The translations under genes and the position numbers were made by a program. DNA of 64,000 bases from assembly GCA_020634315.1 (NCBI GenBank), contig JACKBV010000008.1:1-64000 (forward strand). Direction: 5' to 3'. The notes under the pieces are model-generated. The model saw only the letters and a program-made list of their open reading frames with translations. It was not told the origin of the DNA and made no database searches. Positions within the stretch are counted from its first letter, which is position 1, and every line of letters starts with the position of its first letter. Source of the DNA: Ardenticatenaceae bacterium (GTDB lineage: Bacteria > Chloroflexota > Anaerolineae > Promineifilales > Promineifilaceae). Positions 24,465-33,838 of this stretch are shown piece by piece.

Positions 24465-25136
24465 TCAAGCAATGGCTGCACGAAACGCCGCGATATTTGC
24501 CGCCACCGATTGCTTTCGATTAAAAATCGCGCTGCCAGCTACGATAACATCGGCTCCGGCAGCGACAACTTCGGCAACATTGTCTGGCTTAATACCGCCA
24601 TCCACTTCCAAATCGGCCGTTGAGCCAATGGCATCGAGCATGGCGCGTAAACGCCGAATTTTGTCTGTGCTGGCGGGAATGTATGATTGTCCACCAAAGC
24701 CAGGATTGACCGACATGATCAACACCAGTTCCACATCTGGCAAAATCTCTTCCAGCGTGACCAACGGCGTGGCCGGATTCAATGTCACCCCGGCTTTGGC
24801 TCCCGTTTCGTGAATGGCCTGGATAACACGATGTAGATGCGGGGCAGCTTCGACGTGAACCGTGATGATGTCCGCTCCGGCGTCGGCAAAGGCCGCCACG
24901 TAATCACCGGGATTCTCAATCATCAGGTGGACATCCATGACCGCGCCGGCCGATTGGATAAACGGCCGTATCTTTGCCACAACCGGCGGGCCAATCGTGA
25001 TATTGGGCACAAAATGCCCATCCATCACATCGACATGAATGTACTCCGCGCCAGCCGCCAGCGCTTCCTCAATCTGTTCACCCAGACGCGCAAAATCAGC
25101 CGCCAAAATCGAAGGGGATAATTTCACTTGTTTCAT
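24465..25136 (-). CDS. rpe: Ribulose-phosphate 3-epimerase
   Basis: 223 residues. Interconverts ribulose-5-phosphate and xylulose-5-phosphate in the pentose phosphate or Calvin pathways. The full family pattern is visible: LSPSILAADFARLGEQ, YIHVDVMDGHFVPNITIGP, DVHLMIENP, MSVNPGFGGQ, LEVDGGI and AGSAIF. The metal-binding His and Asp residues are present. It is 20 bases downstream of tkt on the same strand, forming a pentose-phosphate pair. Confidence 0.97.
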   Translation of the reverse strand: MKQVKLSPSILAADFARLGEQIEEALAAGAEYIHVDVMDGHFVPNITIGPPVVAKIRPFIQSAGAVMDVHLMIENPGDYVAAFADAGADIITVHVEAAPHLHRVIQAIHETGAKAGVTLNPATPLVTLEEILPDVELVLIMSVNPGFGGQSYIPASTDKIRRLRAMLDAIGSTADLEVDGGIKPDNVAEVVAAGADVIVAGSAIFNRKQSVAANIAAFRAAIA

Positions 25137-25156
25137 AACAGTTCACGCCGCATCTA

Positions 25157-27142
25157 TCAGCCCATCACACGCAGTGCCGCCGCCACCATCGCCTCTGGCG
25201 TCAGGCCAAACTCGCGGTACAACGTTTCATAGGGTCCCGACGCGCCGAAATGATCGAGCGCAATAACGGCCCCCTGCGACCCAACGTAACGCGCCCAGCC
25301 CTGGCTGATACCCGCCTCAATTGCCACACGCGCTGTTATCGCTGGCGGCAACACGGCATCTTTGTATGCTTGTGGCTGCTCTTCAAATAATTCCCAACTG
25401 GGCATGGAAACAACGCGTGCCGCCACGCCTTGCGCCGCCAACAGCTTTTGCGCTTCCAGGGCAATGTGTACCTCTGACCCAGACCCCAGCAAAATGACCT
25501 GTGGCGCGGCGACATCTGCCAGCACATAAGCGCCTTGCGCGGTGCCAGCGGTTAGCGTGCGATCAAGCAAGGGCAAATTTTGCCGTGTCAAGGCCAGCGC
25601 CGTTGGCCCATTTCGTCGCGCAATGGCGATTTGCCAGGAAACGGCCGTTTCCCAGGCATCGGCCGGACGCAGCACCACCAACCCCGGAATTGCCCGCAAA
25701 GCAGCGAGATGCTCAATTGGCTGATGTGTCGGACCATCTTCGCCCAGACCAATCGAATCGTGTGTGAAAACGTAAATCACGCCCTGGCGCATCAAGGCGG
25801 CCAGGCGAATGGTCGGGCGCATATAATCGGAAAAGACGAGGAACGTGCCGCCGTATGGGATAATGCCGCCATGCAGCACCATGCCATTCATGATGGCTCC
25901 CATGCCATGCTCGCGCACACCAAAACGCAGGTAACGGCCGTTAAACGACCCCTTCTGCACATCGGCCACACCCTTCAAATCCGTCTTGTTTGAGCCAGTC
26001 AAATCCGCCGAACCGCCCAGCAGCTCCGGAATGGCTTCGGCAAACGCATTCAATACTTGCCCGGACGCATTGCGCGTGGCAATTGGTTTTGCGAACTCCG
26101 GCATGGCCGTCTCTGCCCATTGTGGCGGCAGTTCGCCGCGCATCACGCGCTTGAATTCCGCCGCTTGCTCCGGGTAAGCAACTTCGTACAAGGCAAACAA
26201 ATCATTCCATGCCTGTTGTTTTTGCGCACCCAGGCTGCCCGCTGTGCCCAATATCTCGTATGCCTGTGGGTCTGTCCAGAAAGGTTCTTGCGGCAGTCCC
26301 AAGGCTTCTTTTGTCAGACGGACTTCTTCTACCCCAAGCGGCTCCCCGTGCGCTTTCGATGTGCCACCCCGGTTGGGGCTGCCAAAGCCAATGGTGGTAC
26401 GACACGCGATGATAGACGGCCGTTCCCCATCGGCCAGCGCTTCATCCAACGCCGCAGCTACCGCGGCCATGTCATGCCCATCCGCACGCAATGTTTGCCA
26501 GCCATATGCCGCAAAACGCGCCAACACATCCTCAGTAAAGGCCAACTTCGTTGAACCATCAATGCTGATGCCGTTGTCATCATACAAAACAACGAGCTTG
26601 CCCAATCCCCAATGTCCGGCCAACGCCGCCGCCTCGTGTGACACCCCTTCCATCAAATCGCCATCTCCGGCCATAACAAAGGTGTGATGATTCACTATCG
26701 GGAAATCGGCGCGGTTATACTTTGCCGCCAACCACTGCTCGGCCAGCGCAAAGCCTACAGCATTGGAAATGCCTTGCCCCAAAGGGCCAGTTGTCGTCTC
26801 CACACCTGGCGTTTCGCCATATTCTGGATGTCCCGGTGTGTGGCTGCCCCATTGCCGAAACGACTGCAACTGTTCCATAGGCAAGTCATATCCGCTCAGA
26901 TGCAGCAAGGCATACAGCAGCATCGAGCCATGTCCCCCCGACAAAATAAAGCGATCCCGATCCGGCCATTGTGTGTGCCTGGGATCAAACTTCAAATATT
27001 TTGCCCATAAAACGGCCGCTACATCAGCCATGCCCATTGGCATACCTGGGTGTCCTGAATTTGCCTTTTGCACGGCATCCATTGCTAATACGCGAATTGA
27101 GTTGGCTACTGCGCGTAAAGAGGTTAAAGAAGTTTGTGTCAT
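25157..27142 (-). CDS. tkt: Transketolase
   Basis: 661 residues, the usual length. A thiamine-diphosphate enzyme moving two-carbon units between sugar phosphates. LSGGHGSMLLYALLHLSGYDLP, GPLGQGISNAVG and AGDGDLMEGVSHEAA give the ThDP/metal site. FVFTHDSIGLGEDGPTHQPIEHL is the pyrimidine-domain signature, slightly shortened here as YVFTHDS. GGAGG precedes the ATG. Followed by rpe in the same operon. Confidence 0.97.
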   Translation of the reverse strand: MTQTSLTSLRAVANSIRVLAMDAVQKANSGHPGMPMGMADVAAVLWAKYLKFDPRHTQWPDRDRFILSGGHGSMLLYALLHLSGYDLPMEQLQSFRQWGSHTPGHPEYGETPGVETTTGPLGQGISNAVGFALAEQWLAAKYNRADFPIVNHHTFVMAGDGDLMEGVSHEAAALAGHWGLGKLVVLYDDNGISIDGSTKLAFTEDVLARFAAYGWQTLRADGHDMAAVAAALDEALADGERPSIIACRTTIGFGSPNRGGTSKAHGEPLGVEEVRLTKEALGLPQEPFWTDPQAYEILGTAGSLGAQKQQAWNDLFALYEVAYPEQAAEFKRVMRGELPPQWAETAMPEFAKPIATRNASGQVLNAFAEAIPELLGGSADLTGSNKTDLKGVADVQKGSFNGRYLRFGVREHGMGAIMNGMVLHGGIIPYGGTFLVFSDYMRPTIRLAALMRQGVIYVFTHDSIGLGEDGPTHQPIEHLAALRAIPGLVVLRPADAWETAVSWQIAIARRNGPTALALTRQNLPLLDRTLTAGTAQGAYVLADVAAPQVILLGSGSEVHIALEAQKLLAAQGVAARVVSMPSWELFEEQPQAYKDAVLPPAITARVAIEAGISQGWARYVGSQGAVIALDHFGASGPYETLYREFGLTPEAMVAAALRVMG

Positions 27143-27546
27143 TTTGAAAAATGCCTCCAGGTAAGAGATTGGAGGACGAGGATTGTCAAATTATCCATCT
27201 CCAATCTCGCTAGTTTGAAATTACCCCACGCTAATTTTAGCCGCAGCGCCGTTTTTGTACCATCTACACTATCCAACAAAAACGCTTGCAAAAGCGATTG
27301 CTCGCTCCCCTACTTGGCGTTATTGGTGCTGTTTATTCTTGATTTACTCGCTACGCGAAATAAATCGAGGGAAACTGCTAGATGAATGTGTGGCGAAAAA
27401 ATGCGAATGGGCTGTTGACGCTGGCATGTTTGCCACTACAATTAGTGACATGTATCTCCTCCCACGGTTTGCCCCCAATCATCACCGCATGTGAGTGTAC
27501 ACATGGGCAATTTGTCACCCGTTCACTCCAGGCAAGGAAAACGATC
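27143..27546. other. Intergenic region between divergent tkt and the flavoenzyme gene
   Basis: 404 bases. It holds a plus-strand promoter (27415-27442), the small hairpin CGCTTGCAAAAGCG near 27283 and a half FNR-like site (TTTGTCAC near 27512). No convincing coding sequence was seen; an open frame from 27382 merely extends the flavoenzyme frame upstream. Confidence 0.55.
27415..27442 (+). promoter_or_regulatory. Sigma-70 type promoter of the flavoenzyme gene
   Basis: TTGACG (27415-27420), a 16-base spacer and TACAAT (27437-27442), about 100 bases ahead of the ATG at 27547. Confidence 0.6.
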
Positions 27547-28734
27547 ATGCTCACCACCTATGACGTCATCATCGTTGGCGCTGGTATCTTTGGGATAACG
27601 GCTGCTGTTGAGCTGCGACAGCGGCAGTACAAGGTAGCCATTCTCGATCCTGGTCCAATTCCTGCGCCGTTAGCGGCCTCCACCGACATCAGCAAAGTGG
27701 TGCGCATGGAGTATGGCGCTGATGAAACGTACATGTCCATGGTGGAGGAATCCATTGCGGGCTGGACACAGTGGAACGACGCCTTTGGCGAAAAACTGTA
27801 CCACAACACAGGCGTGACCATGCTCACGCGCAAACCCATTGAGCCAGGCGAGTTTGAGTACGAGAGCTATCAACTGCTGCGCCAACGCAATCATCTTCCA
27901 GAACGCCTGACAGCCGATGACATCGCCCGCCGCTTCCCTGCCTGGAAGCCGGGCGCTTTTGTGGATGGGTATTTTCATGCGAAGGGAGGCTATGTGGAGA
28001 GCGGCCGTGTGGTTGAGGTGCTGCTGCAACATGCACAAGAATTGGGTGTCACGGTGTATGCCGGGCAAACTGTGCAGCATGTGGTGCTAGAAAACGGCCG
28101 TATCCAAGGTGTCCAAACGGTAGACGGCCGTATCTTCAAAGCCGACAACGTCCTCATCGCCGCTGGCGCCTGGACACCCATCATCTTGCCCGAACTCGAA
28201 CCCGTCATGCGTGCCACCGGGCACCCCGTTTATCACCTGAAGATCGGCAACAGCACCCTCTTCAAGCCGCCGCACTTTGTCGTGTTTACTGCTGACATTA
28301 CCAGCAGCGGCTGGTACGGCTTCCCGCTCCATCCCAAACACGATGTCATCAAAATCGCCAATCACGGCGTTGGGCAGCTGCTGCACCCGGTTCATGACAA
28401 ACGCGTTGTCTCCGATGCGGACATTCGCCAATTGCGCCGCTTTTTAGAAGAGACATTTCCCGCGTTAAAAGACGCGACCATTTCCTATGCACGCCGCTGC
28501 CTGTATTGCGACACACTCGATGAGCATTTTTGGATTGACCGCCACCCAGAAATTGAAGGGTTAACAGTGGCGGCAGGCGGCAGTGGGCATGGCTTCAAGT
28601 TTGCCCCGATTTTGGGCAAGCTCATTGCCGATGCTCTAACCGGACAGGCAAACGTTTGGCTGCCCAAATTTCGCTGGCGCGATTTAGGCAACGAAACACA
28701 AGGTGAAGAGGCGACACGCCATCACAACAAATAA
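27547..28734 (+). CDS. FAD-dependent amine oxidase (monomeric sarcosine oxidase / DAO family)
   Basis: 395 residues. YDVIIVGAGIFGITAAVEL is the FAD dinucleotide-binding loop. GGYVESGRVVEVLLQHA and LIAAGAWTPIILPEL are family blocks. Near residue 317 RRCLYCDTLDEHFWID carries the Cys that binds flavin covalently in monomeric sarcosine oxidase. GGSGHGFKFAPILGKLIAD closes the FAD site. The likely reaction is oxidation of an N-methyl amino acid or similar secondary amine with release of H2O2. AAGGA precedes the ATG at 27547; a frame opening at 27382 lacks support. Substrate not assigned. Confidence 0.88.
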   Translation: MLTTYDVIIVGAGIFGITAAVELRQRQYKVAILDPGPIPAPLAASTDISKVVRMEYGADETYMSMVEESIAGWTQWNDAFGEKLYHNTGVTMLTRKPIEPGEFEYESYQLLRQRNHLPERLTADDIARRFPAWKPGAFVDGYFHAKGGYVESGRVVEVLLQHAQELGVTVYAGQTVQHVVLENGRIQGVQTVDGRIFKADNVLIAAGAWTPIILPELEPVMRATGHPVYHLKIGNSTLFKPPHFVVFTADITSSGWYGFPLHPKHDVIKIANHGVGQLLHPVHDKRVVSDADIRQLRRFLEETFPALKDATISYARRCLYCDTLDEHFWIDRHPEIEGLTVAAGGSGHGFKFAPILGKLIADALTGQANVWLPKFRWRDLGNETQGEEATRHHNK

Positions 28735-28742
28735 ACCAGTTC

Positions 28743-28793
28743 ATTGCGTATGGCGTGTGCCCCAATGGGGACAAAATACGCAATACGCAATAT
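28743..28793. repeat. Heptamer-type inverted repeat before the peptidase start
   Basis: ATTGCGTATGGCGTGTGCCC on the left and AATACGCAATACGCAATA on the right are imperfectly complementary. The array runs up to the start codon of the next gene and leaves no room for a normal Shine-Dalgarno. Confidence 0.6.
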
Positions 28794-28797
28794 ACAT

Positions 28798-30138
28798 ATG
28801 CAAACCAAACTCATAAAAATTATTGGCATCATCGGCATATTGGCTCTTGGTGGATGGTGGTTGTTGCCACGCGTGATAACGGCCGTTCCCAGCCAGATAC
28901 GCTATCGTTTACCGGAACCCTTGCTCGCCCTGGTGACAACACCGCTGCCGACAGCGTTACCCGCACCGGCTGTCAATGCGCCACCGCCGACCATTTTCGT
29001 GCCCACCTTACCGGCAACGGCCGTTGCCACACCCACGCTGGCCCCCACCCTGCCATCAACATTTACGCCCGCGCCGACACATGAAGCGGCAACGGCCGTT
29101 GCCACCGCTTTGCCATCGCCCACGAACACGCCGTCGCCTACGCCATCGCCCACGCCAACCCTGCCGACGACAGTTTTCCTGGAAGGGATAGAAAATGTGC
29201 CACAGCTGTTTAACAACTGCGGCGCAGCCAATCTCACGACAGTCTTGACCTATTACGGGCAGGAAGTTGATCAACGCGATGTGGCGGCTGTCGTGCGCCC
29301 CGATTACGATGACCGCAACGTTTCTCCCTGGCAGCTCGCCAGCTATGTGCAAACAGAAACAGCGTTAGAGGCAGACACCTACATTGGCGGCGACGTCGAG
29401 CTGCTAAAACGGCTGCTTGCTGCCGGATTCCCAATCATTATCGAAAAAGGATTGGTCTTGGAGGATCACGATGGCTGGATGGGGCATTACCTGACCTTGT
29501 TTGGTTACGAAGAGGCGTCGCAGCAATTTTGGACGCTGGACACGTTTCTTGGCCCATTCGACAGTGTGGGACGGCTGGAATCTTATGAAGAAACGATGCG
29601 CTATTGGCGCGACTTCAATTACCGATTCATCGTCGTTTATGCGCCAGAACAGGAAACGGCCGTTCACAACATTCTTGGCTCCACATACCTCGATCCGCTG
29701 GCAATGTGGCAGCAAGCAGCCGAACGGGCACAAACGGCCGTTAATGACAGTCCGGCCGACGCTTTTGCCTGGTTCAACCTGGGCAGCAGCCTCACGCACT
29801 TGGGCGAACTAACGGGAGAAGCGACATATTACGAAACGGCCGCTGTCGCCTTCGACGAAGCGCGTCGCATTGGGCTGCCCTGGCGCATGTTGTGGTACCA
29901 ATTTGAACCATATGAGGCGTATTTGGGAAACGGCCGTGCCGCCGATGTCCTCGCCCTCACCGATGCCATGATCACCAGTGAAGGGGGGCGCTACGTCGAA
30001 GAAACCTTCTTCTACCAGGGAAACGCCTGGCTGGCACAAGGCGATCTCGACCGTGCCCGTCGTGCTTACGAGCGTGCTTTGGAAGTCAACCCAAACTTTT
30101 CACCGGCACAAGAGGCGTTAGCCGCGAACGGGGAATAG
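28798..30138 (+). CDS. Membrane-anchored C39-like cysteine peptidase with TPR tail
   Basis: 446 residues. An N-terminal TM anchor (about 5-24) precedes a Pro/Thr/Ala linker (about 48-125). The C39-like papain-fold domain has Cys141 in VPQLFNNCGAANL, His230 in GHYLTLFGY and a downstream Asp in WTLDTFLGP. TPR-like helices follow (about 320-440: FAWFNLGSSLTHLG, GNAWLAQGDLDRARRAYERAL). It is probably an exported peptidase or peptidase-like binding protein. The ATG at 28798 is preferred because it begins the TM anchor, although a heptamer repeat occupies the ribosome-binding position. The substrate is unknown. Confidence 0.85.
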   Translation: MQTKLIKIIGIIGILALGGWWLLPRVITAVPSQIRYRLPEPLLALVTTPLPTALPAPAVNAPPPTIFVPTLPATAVATPTLAPTLPSTFTPAPTHEAATAVATALPSPTNTPSPTPSPTPTLPTTVFLEGIENVPQLFNNCGAANLTTVLTYYGQEVDQRDVAAVVRPDYDDRNVSPWQLASYVQTETALEADTYIGGDVELLKRLLAAGFPIIIEKGLVLEDHDGWMGHYLTLFGYEEASQQFWTLDTFLGPFDSVGRLESYEETMRYWRDFNYRFIVVYAPEQETAVHNILGSTYLDPLAMWQQAAERAQTAVNDSPADAFAWFNLGSSLTHLGELTGEATYYETAAVAFDEARRIGLPWRMLWYQFEPYEAYLGNGRAADVLALTDAMITSEGGRYVEETFFYQGNAWLAQGDLDRARRAYERALEVNPNFSPAQEALAANGE

Positions 30139-30200
30139 TGAACGGTGGACGGTGAACGGTGATCGGTGAACAGTGAACGGTGATCGGTGAGCGGTAATTG
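30138..30200. repeat. Nine in-register GTGAACG heptamers
   Basis: Units GTGAACG, GTGGACG, GTGAACG, GTGATCG, GTGAACA, GTGAACG, GTGATCG, GTGAGCG and GTAATTG follow without gaps. The first unit begins at the last base of the upstream TAG stop codon. Confidence 0.9.
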
Positions 30201-30233
30201 GTCGAATGGCCTGTTCAGTGGCACAATGCGTGT

Positions 30234-30668
30234 ATGTATACCTTACGCCAAGCTGTCGCCGCTGATTATGAATTTCTGTATCACCTCCATGTCGCCACCA
30301 TGCGCCCATACATTGAAGCAACCTGGGGCTGGGTGGAAACATGGCAGCGCGAACACTTTGAGCGCAAATGGGAGCCAACACGCAACCGCATTATCCAGGT
30401 AAATGGCATAGACGCCGGCGTCTTGGTCACAGAATGGCACCCCGATGAGTTTTACCTGGCTCTGATTGAAATCTTGCCGGTTTATCAGGGTCGCGGTGTA
30501 GGAACGGCCGTTATCCATGACTTGATCCAGCAAGCAGCCGAACAACATCTGCCCCTTTCTCTCCATGTTCTCAAAAGCAACACACCTGCCCGCCACCTCT
30601 ACGAACGCCTCGGTTTCCACATCGTCGCCGAAGAAGATGTGCGTTACAAAATGATGCGAATGACGTAA
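30234..30668 (+). CDS. GNAT-family N-acetyltransferase
   Basis: 144 residues. It starts MYTLRQAVAADYEFLYHLH. The acetyl-CoA motif LPVYQGRGVGTAVIHDLIQQA (motif A, Q/RxxGxG/A) lies at about 81-101. SNTPARHLYERLGFHIVAEE is the C-terminal motif B. The ATG at 30234 starts the conserved fold; a longer frame from 30198 is not supported. The substrate is unknown. Confidence 0.88.
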   Translation: MYTLRQAVAADYEFLYHLHVATMRPYIEATWGWVETWQREHFERKWEPTRNRIIQVNGIDAGVLVTEWHPDEFYLALIEILPVYQGRGVGTAVIHDLIQQAAEQHLPLSLHVLKSNTPARHLYERLGFHIVAEEDVRYKMMRMT

Positions 30669-30723
30669 AATCGGCATGTGAATCATCTATTTCCAACCAC
30701 TGAACAGCAACGGAGGCAAGCCA

Positions 30724-32106
30724 ATGGAATTTAAAACAATCATCGAGCCGTTTCGCATTAAAGCGGTCGAACCCATTCGTCATACCACTCGCGCCTACCG
30801 CGAGCAGGCGCTCAAAGACGCCGGATACAACCTTTTCCTGCTCAAAGCGGAAGATGTGCTCATAGATTTACTCACCGATTCTGGCACGGGCGCGATGTCC
30901 TCTGCGCAATGGGCGGGCATGATGCTGGGCGACGAATCGTATGCTGGCGCGAAATCGTTTTACAAATTTGAACAGGCCGTACAAGAAATAACTGGCTTCA
31001 AGCATGTTATCCCCACACACCAGGGACGCGCCGCCGAGCGCATCCTCTTTGGCTCGGTGCTAAAACCGGGCGACATGGTGTTGAACAACACCCATTTCGA
31101 CACGACCCGCGCCAATGTGGAGTATCGGCAGGCAACGGCCGTTGACATTCCCATCGCCGAAGCACATCAACCCGATCTCGTCTTGCCCTTCAAAGGCAAC
31201 ATCGACCTGCAAACGCTAGAAGCACATCTCAGCGACCATTGGGAATACATCGCAATGGTCATGATCACCGTCACCAACAACTCCGGTGGCGGACAACCCG
31301 TCAGCATGGCTAATATCCGCGCCGCCAGCGAACTTTGCCATCATTACGGCATCCCCTTCTTCATCGACGCCTGCCGCTTTGCCGAAAACGCCTGGTTTAT
31401 CAAAACGCGCGAAGAAGGGTACGCAGACAAAACGCCCTTAGAAATTGCCCAGGAAATGTTTAGCTACGCCGACGGCTGCACAATGAGCGCCAAAAAAGAT
31501 GGGATGGCTAATATCGGTGGCTTCCTGGCCCTGAACAATGACGAGTGGGCGCACAAAGCCAAGACAATGCTCGTCATCACGGAGGGGTTCCCCACTTACG
31601 GCGGTTTAGCTGGCTATGATCTGGAAGCAATTGCGGTCGGTCTGCACGAAGCATTGGACGAAGATTATTTGCGCTATCGCACGCGCTCCGTTGCCTATTT
31701 GGGCGACATTCTCACCGCAAATGGCGTGCCCATTGTGCAGCCGCCCGGCGGTCACGCCATCTACATTGATGCCAAAGGTATGCTGCCGCACATCCCGCCG
31801 CTCGCTTATCCGGCCTGGGCACTATCCCTCAGCCTCTATCTGGAAGGAGGCGTGCGTTCGGTAGAAATTGGGTCGGTCATGTTTGGGCTGCATCCCGACG
31901 GCACAGAGACGCCAGCGGCGATGGAATTGGTGCGCCTGGCATTCCCGCGTCGTGTCTACACGCAAAGCCACGTCGATTATCTGGCCGAAGTCATTTTGCA
32001 TGTCAACACCCTGCGCGACCAAATTGGCGGACTGCGCATCATTGAACAACCACCGGCGCTGCGCCATTTCACAGCACGCCTGGAGCCGTTAAGCGGCGCA
32101 ATTTAA
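30724..32106 (+). CDS. tnaA: Tryptophanase (beta-eliminating lyase)
   Basis: 460 residues. A PLP enzyme cleaving L-tryptophan to indole, pyruvate and ammonia. EPFRIKAVEPIRHTTRAYRE, LTDSGTGAMSS, IPTHQGRAAE and the PLP-lysine segment MSAKKDG (Lys257/258) define the tryptophanase/tyrosine phenol-lyase family. Two discriminating positions favour tryptophanase: Asp126 in THFDTT (tyrosine phenol-lyase has Thr) and Val-Glu-Ile-Gly-Ser, rather than the tyrosine phenol-lyase Arg, after GVRS. These residue rules are from memory of the enzyme pair. CGGAGG stands upstream of the ATG. Not linked to a tryptophan permease here. Confidence 0.9.
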   Translation: MEFKTIIEPFRIKAVEPIRHTTRAYREQALKDAGYNLFLLKAEDVLIDLLTDSGTGAMSSAQWAGMMLGDESYAGAKSFYKFEQAVQEITGFKHVIPTHQGRAAERILFGSVLKPGDMVLNNTHFDTTRANVEYRQATAVDIPIAEAHQPDLVLPFKGNIDLQTLEAHLSDHWEYIAMVMITVTNNSGGGQPVSMANIRAASELCHHYGIPFFIDACRFAENAWFIKTREEGYADKTPLEIAQEMFSYADGCTMSAKKDGMANIGGFLALNNDEWAHKAKTMLVITEGFPTYGGLAGYDLEAIAVGLHEALDEDYLRYRTRSVAYLGDILTANGVPIVQPPGGHAIYIDAKGMLPHIPPLAYPAWALSLSLYLEGGVRSVEIGSVMFGLHPDGTETPAAMELVRLAFPRRVYTQSHVDYLAEVILHVNTLRDQIGGLRIIEQPPALRHFTARLEPLSGAI

Positions 32107-32108
32107 CT

Positions 32109-32172
32109 CGTATTGCGTATTGCGTATTACGTAACGAAATCAGTCAATACGCAATACGCAATACGCAATACA
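32109..32172. repeat. Inverted CGTATTG heptamer array
   Basis: CGTATTG, CGTATTG, CGTATTA, CGTAACG (32109-32136) are mirrored by CAATACG three times and CAATACA (32145-32172). A hairpin of about 25 base pairs could form. The following ATG (32183) lacks a visible ribosome-binding site. Confidence 0.9.
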
Positions 32173-32182
32173 CCCCACAGCT

Positions 32183-33838
32183 ATGATCTCACCACACATC
32201 CTCACCGATTTACTCATCTTGATGCGCCAAACCTATTCGGATTGGGAAGATTTTGAGCATCCGGGATTTGTCGCCAATGAAATTCGCTACAAGCAAGCAT
32301 CGGCAGCGAAAGCGGCACAGCTGCTGGGCAAAACAGAGATGGACAGCCTGATAAAAAGCGGTGAGTTTGATGAATGCCTGACACGGCTGGAACGGCTGGC
32401 AAACGACAATAATTTACTGTGGCGGCGTGTGCCTTCGGCTGGCGACACGGCCGTTTTCACTCACCCCAACCTCGACAAAACAACCTTTTGCACACAAGTG
32501 CGCAACCTGTTGTATGGCGACCGCCCCAGCGCGGAGCGGCTGCAAAGTTTCAGCGATTATCTGGCAGCCCATGATTTGCCAAATGGCTGGCCGCTCCCCA
32601 CTTATTTGCTGTTCATGCTGCATGCGGACAGCGAGATATTTGTCAAGCCGCGTGCCATGCAGTGGTTTTTGCGTTATATGGGGGAAACGGCCGTTACCGT
32701 TACCACGCCCCCGTCTGCCGCCATTTACCAGTTGGTACAGCAGCACACAAACTCGCTACGCGAAGAATTGGCCGCTTATGGCGCACGCGACATGATCGAC
32801 GTGCAAAGCTTCATCTGGGTTTGCTTCCGGGCGAGCAGTGCGCAAACGGGTCGGCTTGATGCCAAAGGTCAGATTGACCTGGATGTGCCACACACCGAAC
32901 CAGACCCGCTGCCTGGGGAAAGAGAAACCAGTTCTGCTTCATCGCAGGCCATTCTGCGCGAAGCGGCAAACGCTTACAGCCCAACAACAGCCGCCGCGCC
33001 GCATCCCCTCATCACCCGCCAGGAATTGGCGGACGCTATCGGTTACAGCGAAGCGGAGATTGCCCGCTGGGAACAGGCGATTGCACGCAAACAGCAAGTT
33101 GTATTTTATGGACCGCCAGGAACCGGCAAAACGTTTGTTGCGCAAAAAATGGCGGCTTATCTGGCGGGCGGCGGCAATGGCTTAGTCGAACTGGTGCAGT
33201 TTCATCCGGCGTATGCCTATGAGGATTTCATGCAGGGCATCCGCCCGGTGATGGTGCATGGTGAATTGCGCTACGAGATGCGCAACGGCCGTTTCCTTGA
33301 TTTTTGCCAGCAAGCCAAAGCCACAAGCGGCCTCTCCGTGTTCATCATCGACGAATTAAACCGGGCAAACATCGCCAGCGTCTTCGGTGAGTTGATGTAC
33401 TTGCTAGAATATCGCGAGCAAACCATTCCCCTGGCCGGGGGCGGGCAATTTGCCATTCCCGCCAACGTGCGCATTCTGGCAACAATGAACACCGCCGACC
33501 GCTCCATCGCGCTGGTAGACCATGCTTTGCGGCGTCGCTTTGCCTTCATTCACCTGGCACCTAACTTTGATGTGCTGCGCCATTATCACCGCCAAACCGG
33601 GTTCGACTGCGAGGGTCTGCTTACCGTGCTGCGCGACCTGAACACCCAAATCAATGATCCGCATTATCACGTTGGGCATTCGTTTTTCATGGGCACAGAC
33701 ATGCCCACGCAACTCCCCGACATCTGGCAAATGGAAATCAAGCCTTATCTGGAAGAGTATTTCTTCAACCAACCAGATCGTGTGGCTCCGTTTCGCTGGG
33801 CGCAAATTGCGGCACGTATTGGTTTGAAAGAACAATAA
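32183..33838 (+). CDS. McrB-like AAA+ ATPase without McrC
   Basis: 551 residues. An unrecognised N-terminal region (1-270) precedes a McrB-type AAA+ domain: Walker A GPPGTGKT (310-317), Walker B with FIIDELNRANIASVFGELM (about 387-405), and ATMNTADRSIALVDHALRRRF (about 433-453), the signature of the McrB branch. McrB normally partners an McrC nuclease for modified-DNA restriction, but no McrC-like frame follows. The N-terminus does not show the usual modified-base reader that I would recognise. It could be an orphan remnant or use an unlinked partner. The start at 32183 has no clear Shine-Dalgarno. Confidence 0.8.
   Translation: MISPHILTDLLILMRQTYSDWEDFEHPGFVANEIRYKQASAAKAAQLLGKTEMDSLIKSGEFDECLTRLERLANDNNLLWRRVPSAGDTAVFTHPNLDKTTFCTQVRNLLYGDRPSAERLQSFSDYLAAHDLPNGWPLPTYLLFMLHADSEIFVKPRAMQWFLRYMGETAVTVTTPPSAAIYQLVQQHTNSLREELAAYGARDMIDVQSFIWVCFRASSAQTGRLDAKGQIDLDVPHTEPDPLPGERETSSASSQAILREAANAYSPTTAAAPHPLITRQELADAIGYSEAEIARWEQAIARKQQVVFYGPPGTGKTFVAQKMAAYLAGGGNGLVELVQFHPAYAYEDFMQGIRPVMVHGELRYEMRNGRFLDFCQQAKATSGLSVFIIDELNRANIASVFGELMYLLEYREQTIPLAGGGQFAIPANVRILATMNTADRSIALVDHALRRRFAFIHLAPNFDVLRHYHRQTGFDCEGLLTVLRDLNTQINDPHYHVGHSFFMGTDMPTQLPDIWQMEIKPYLEEYFFNQPDRVAPFRWAQIAARIGLKEQ

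Noticed and set aside
30724..32106. Tyrosine phenol-lyase instead of tryptophanase
   Set aside because: Asp126 in FDTT and the SVEIGS segment match tryptophanase; tyrosine phenol-lyase has Thr and Arg at these places.
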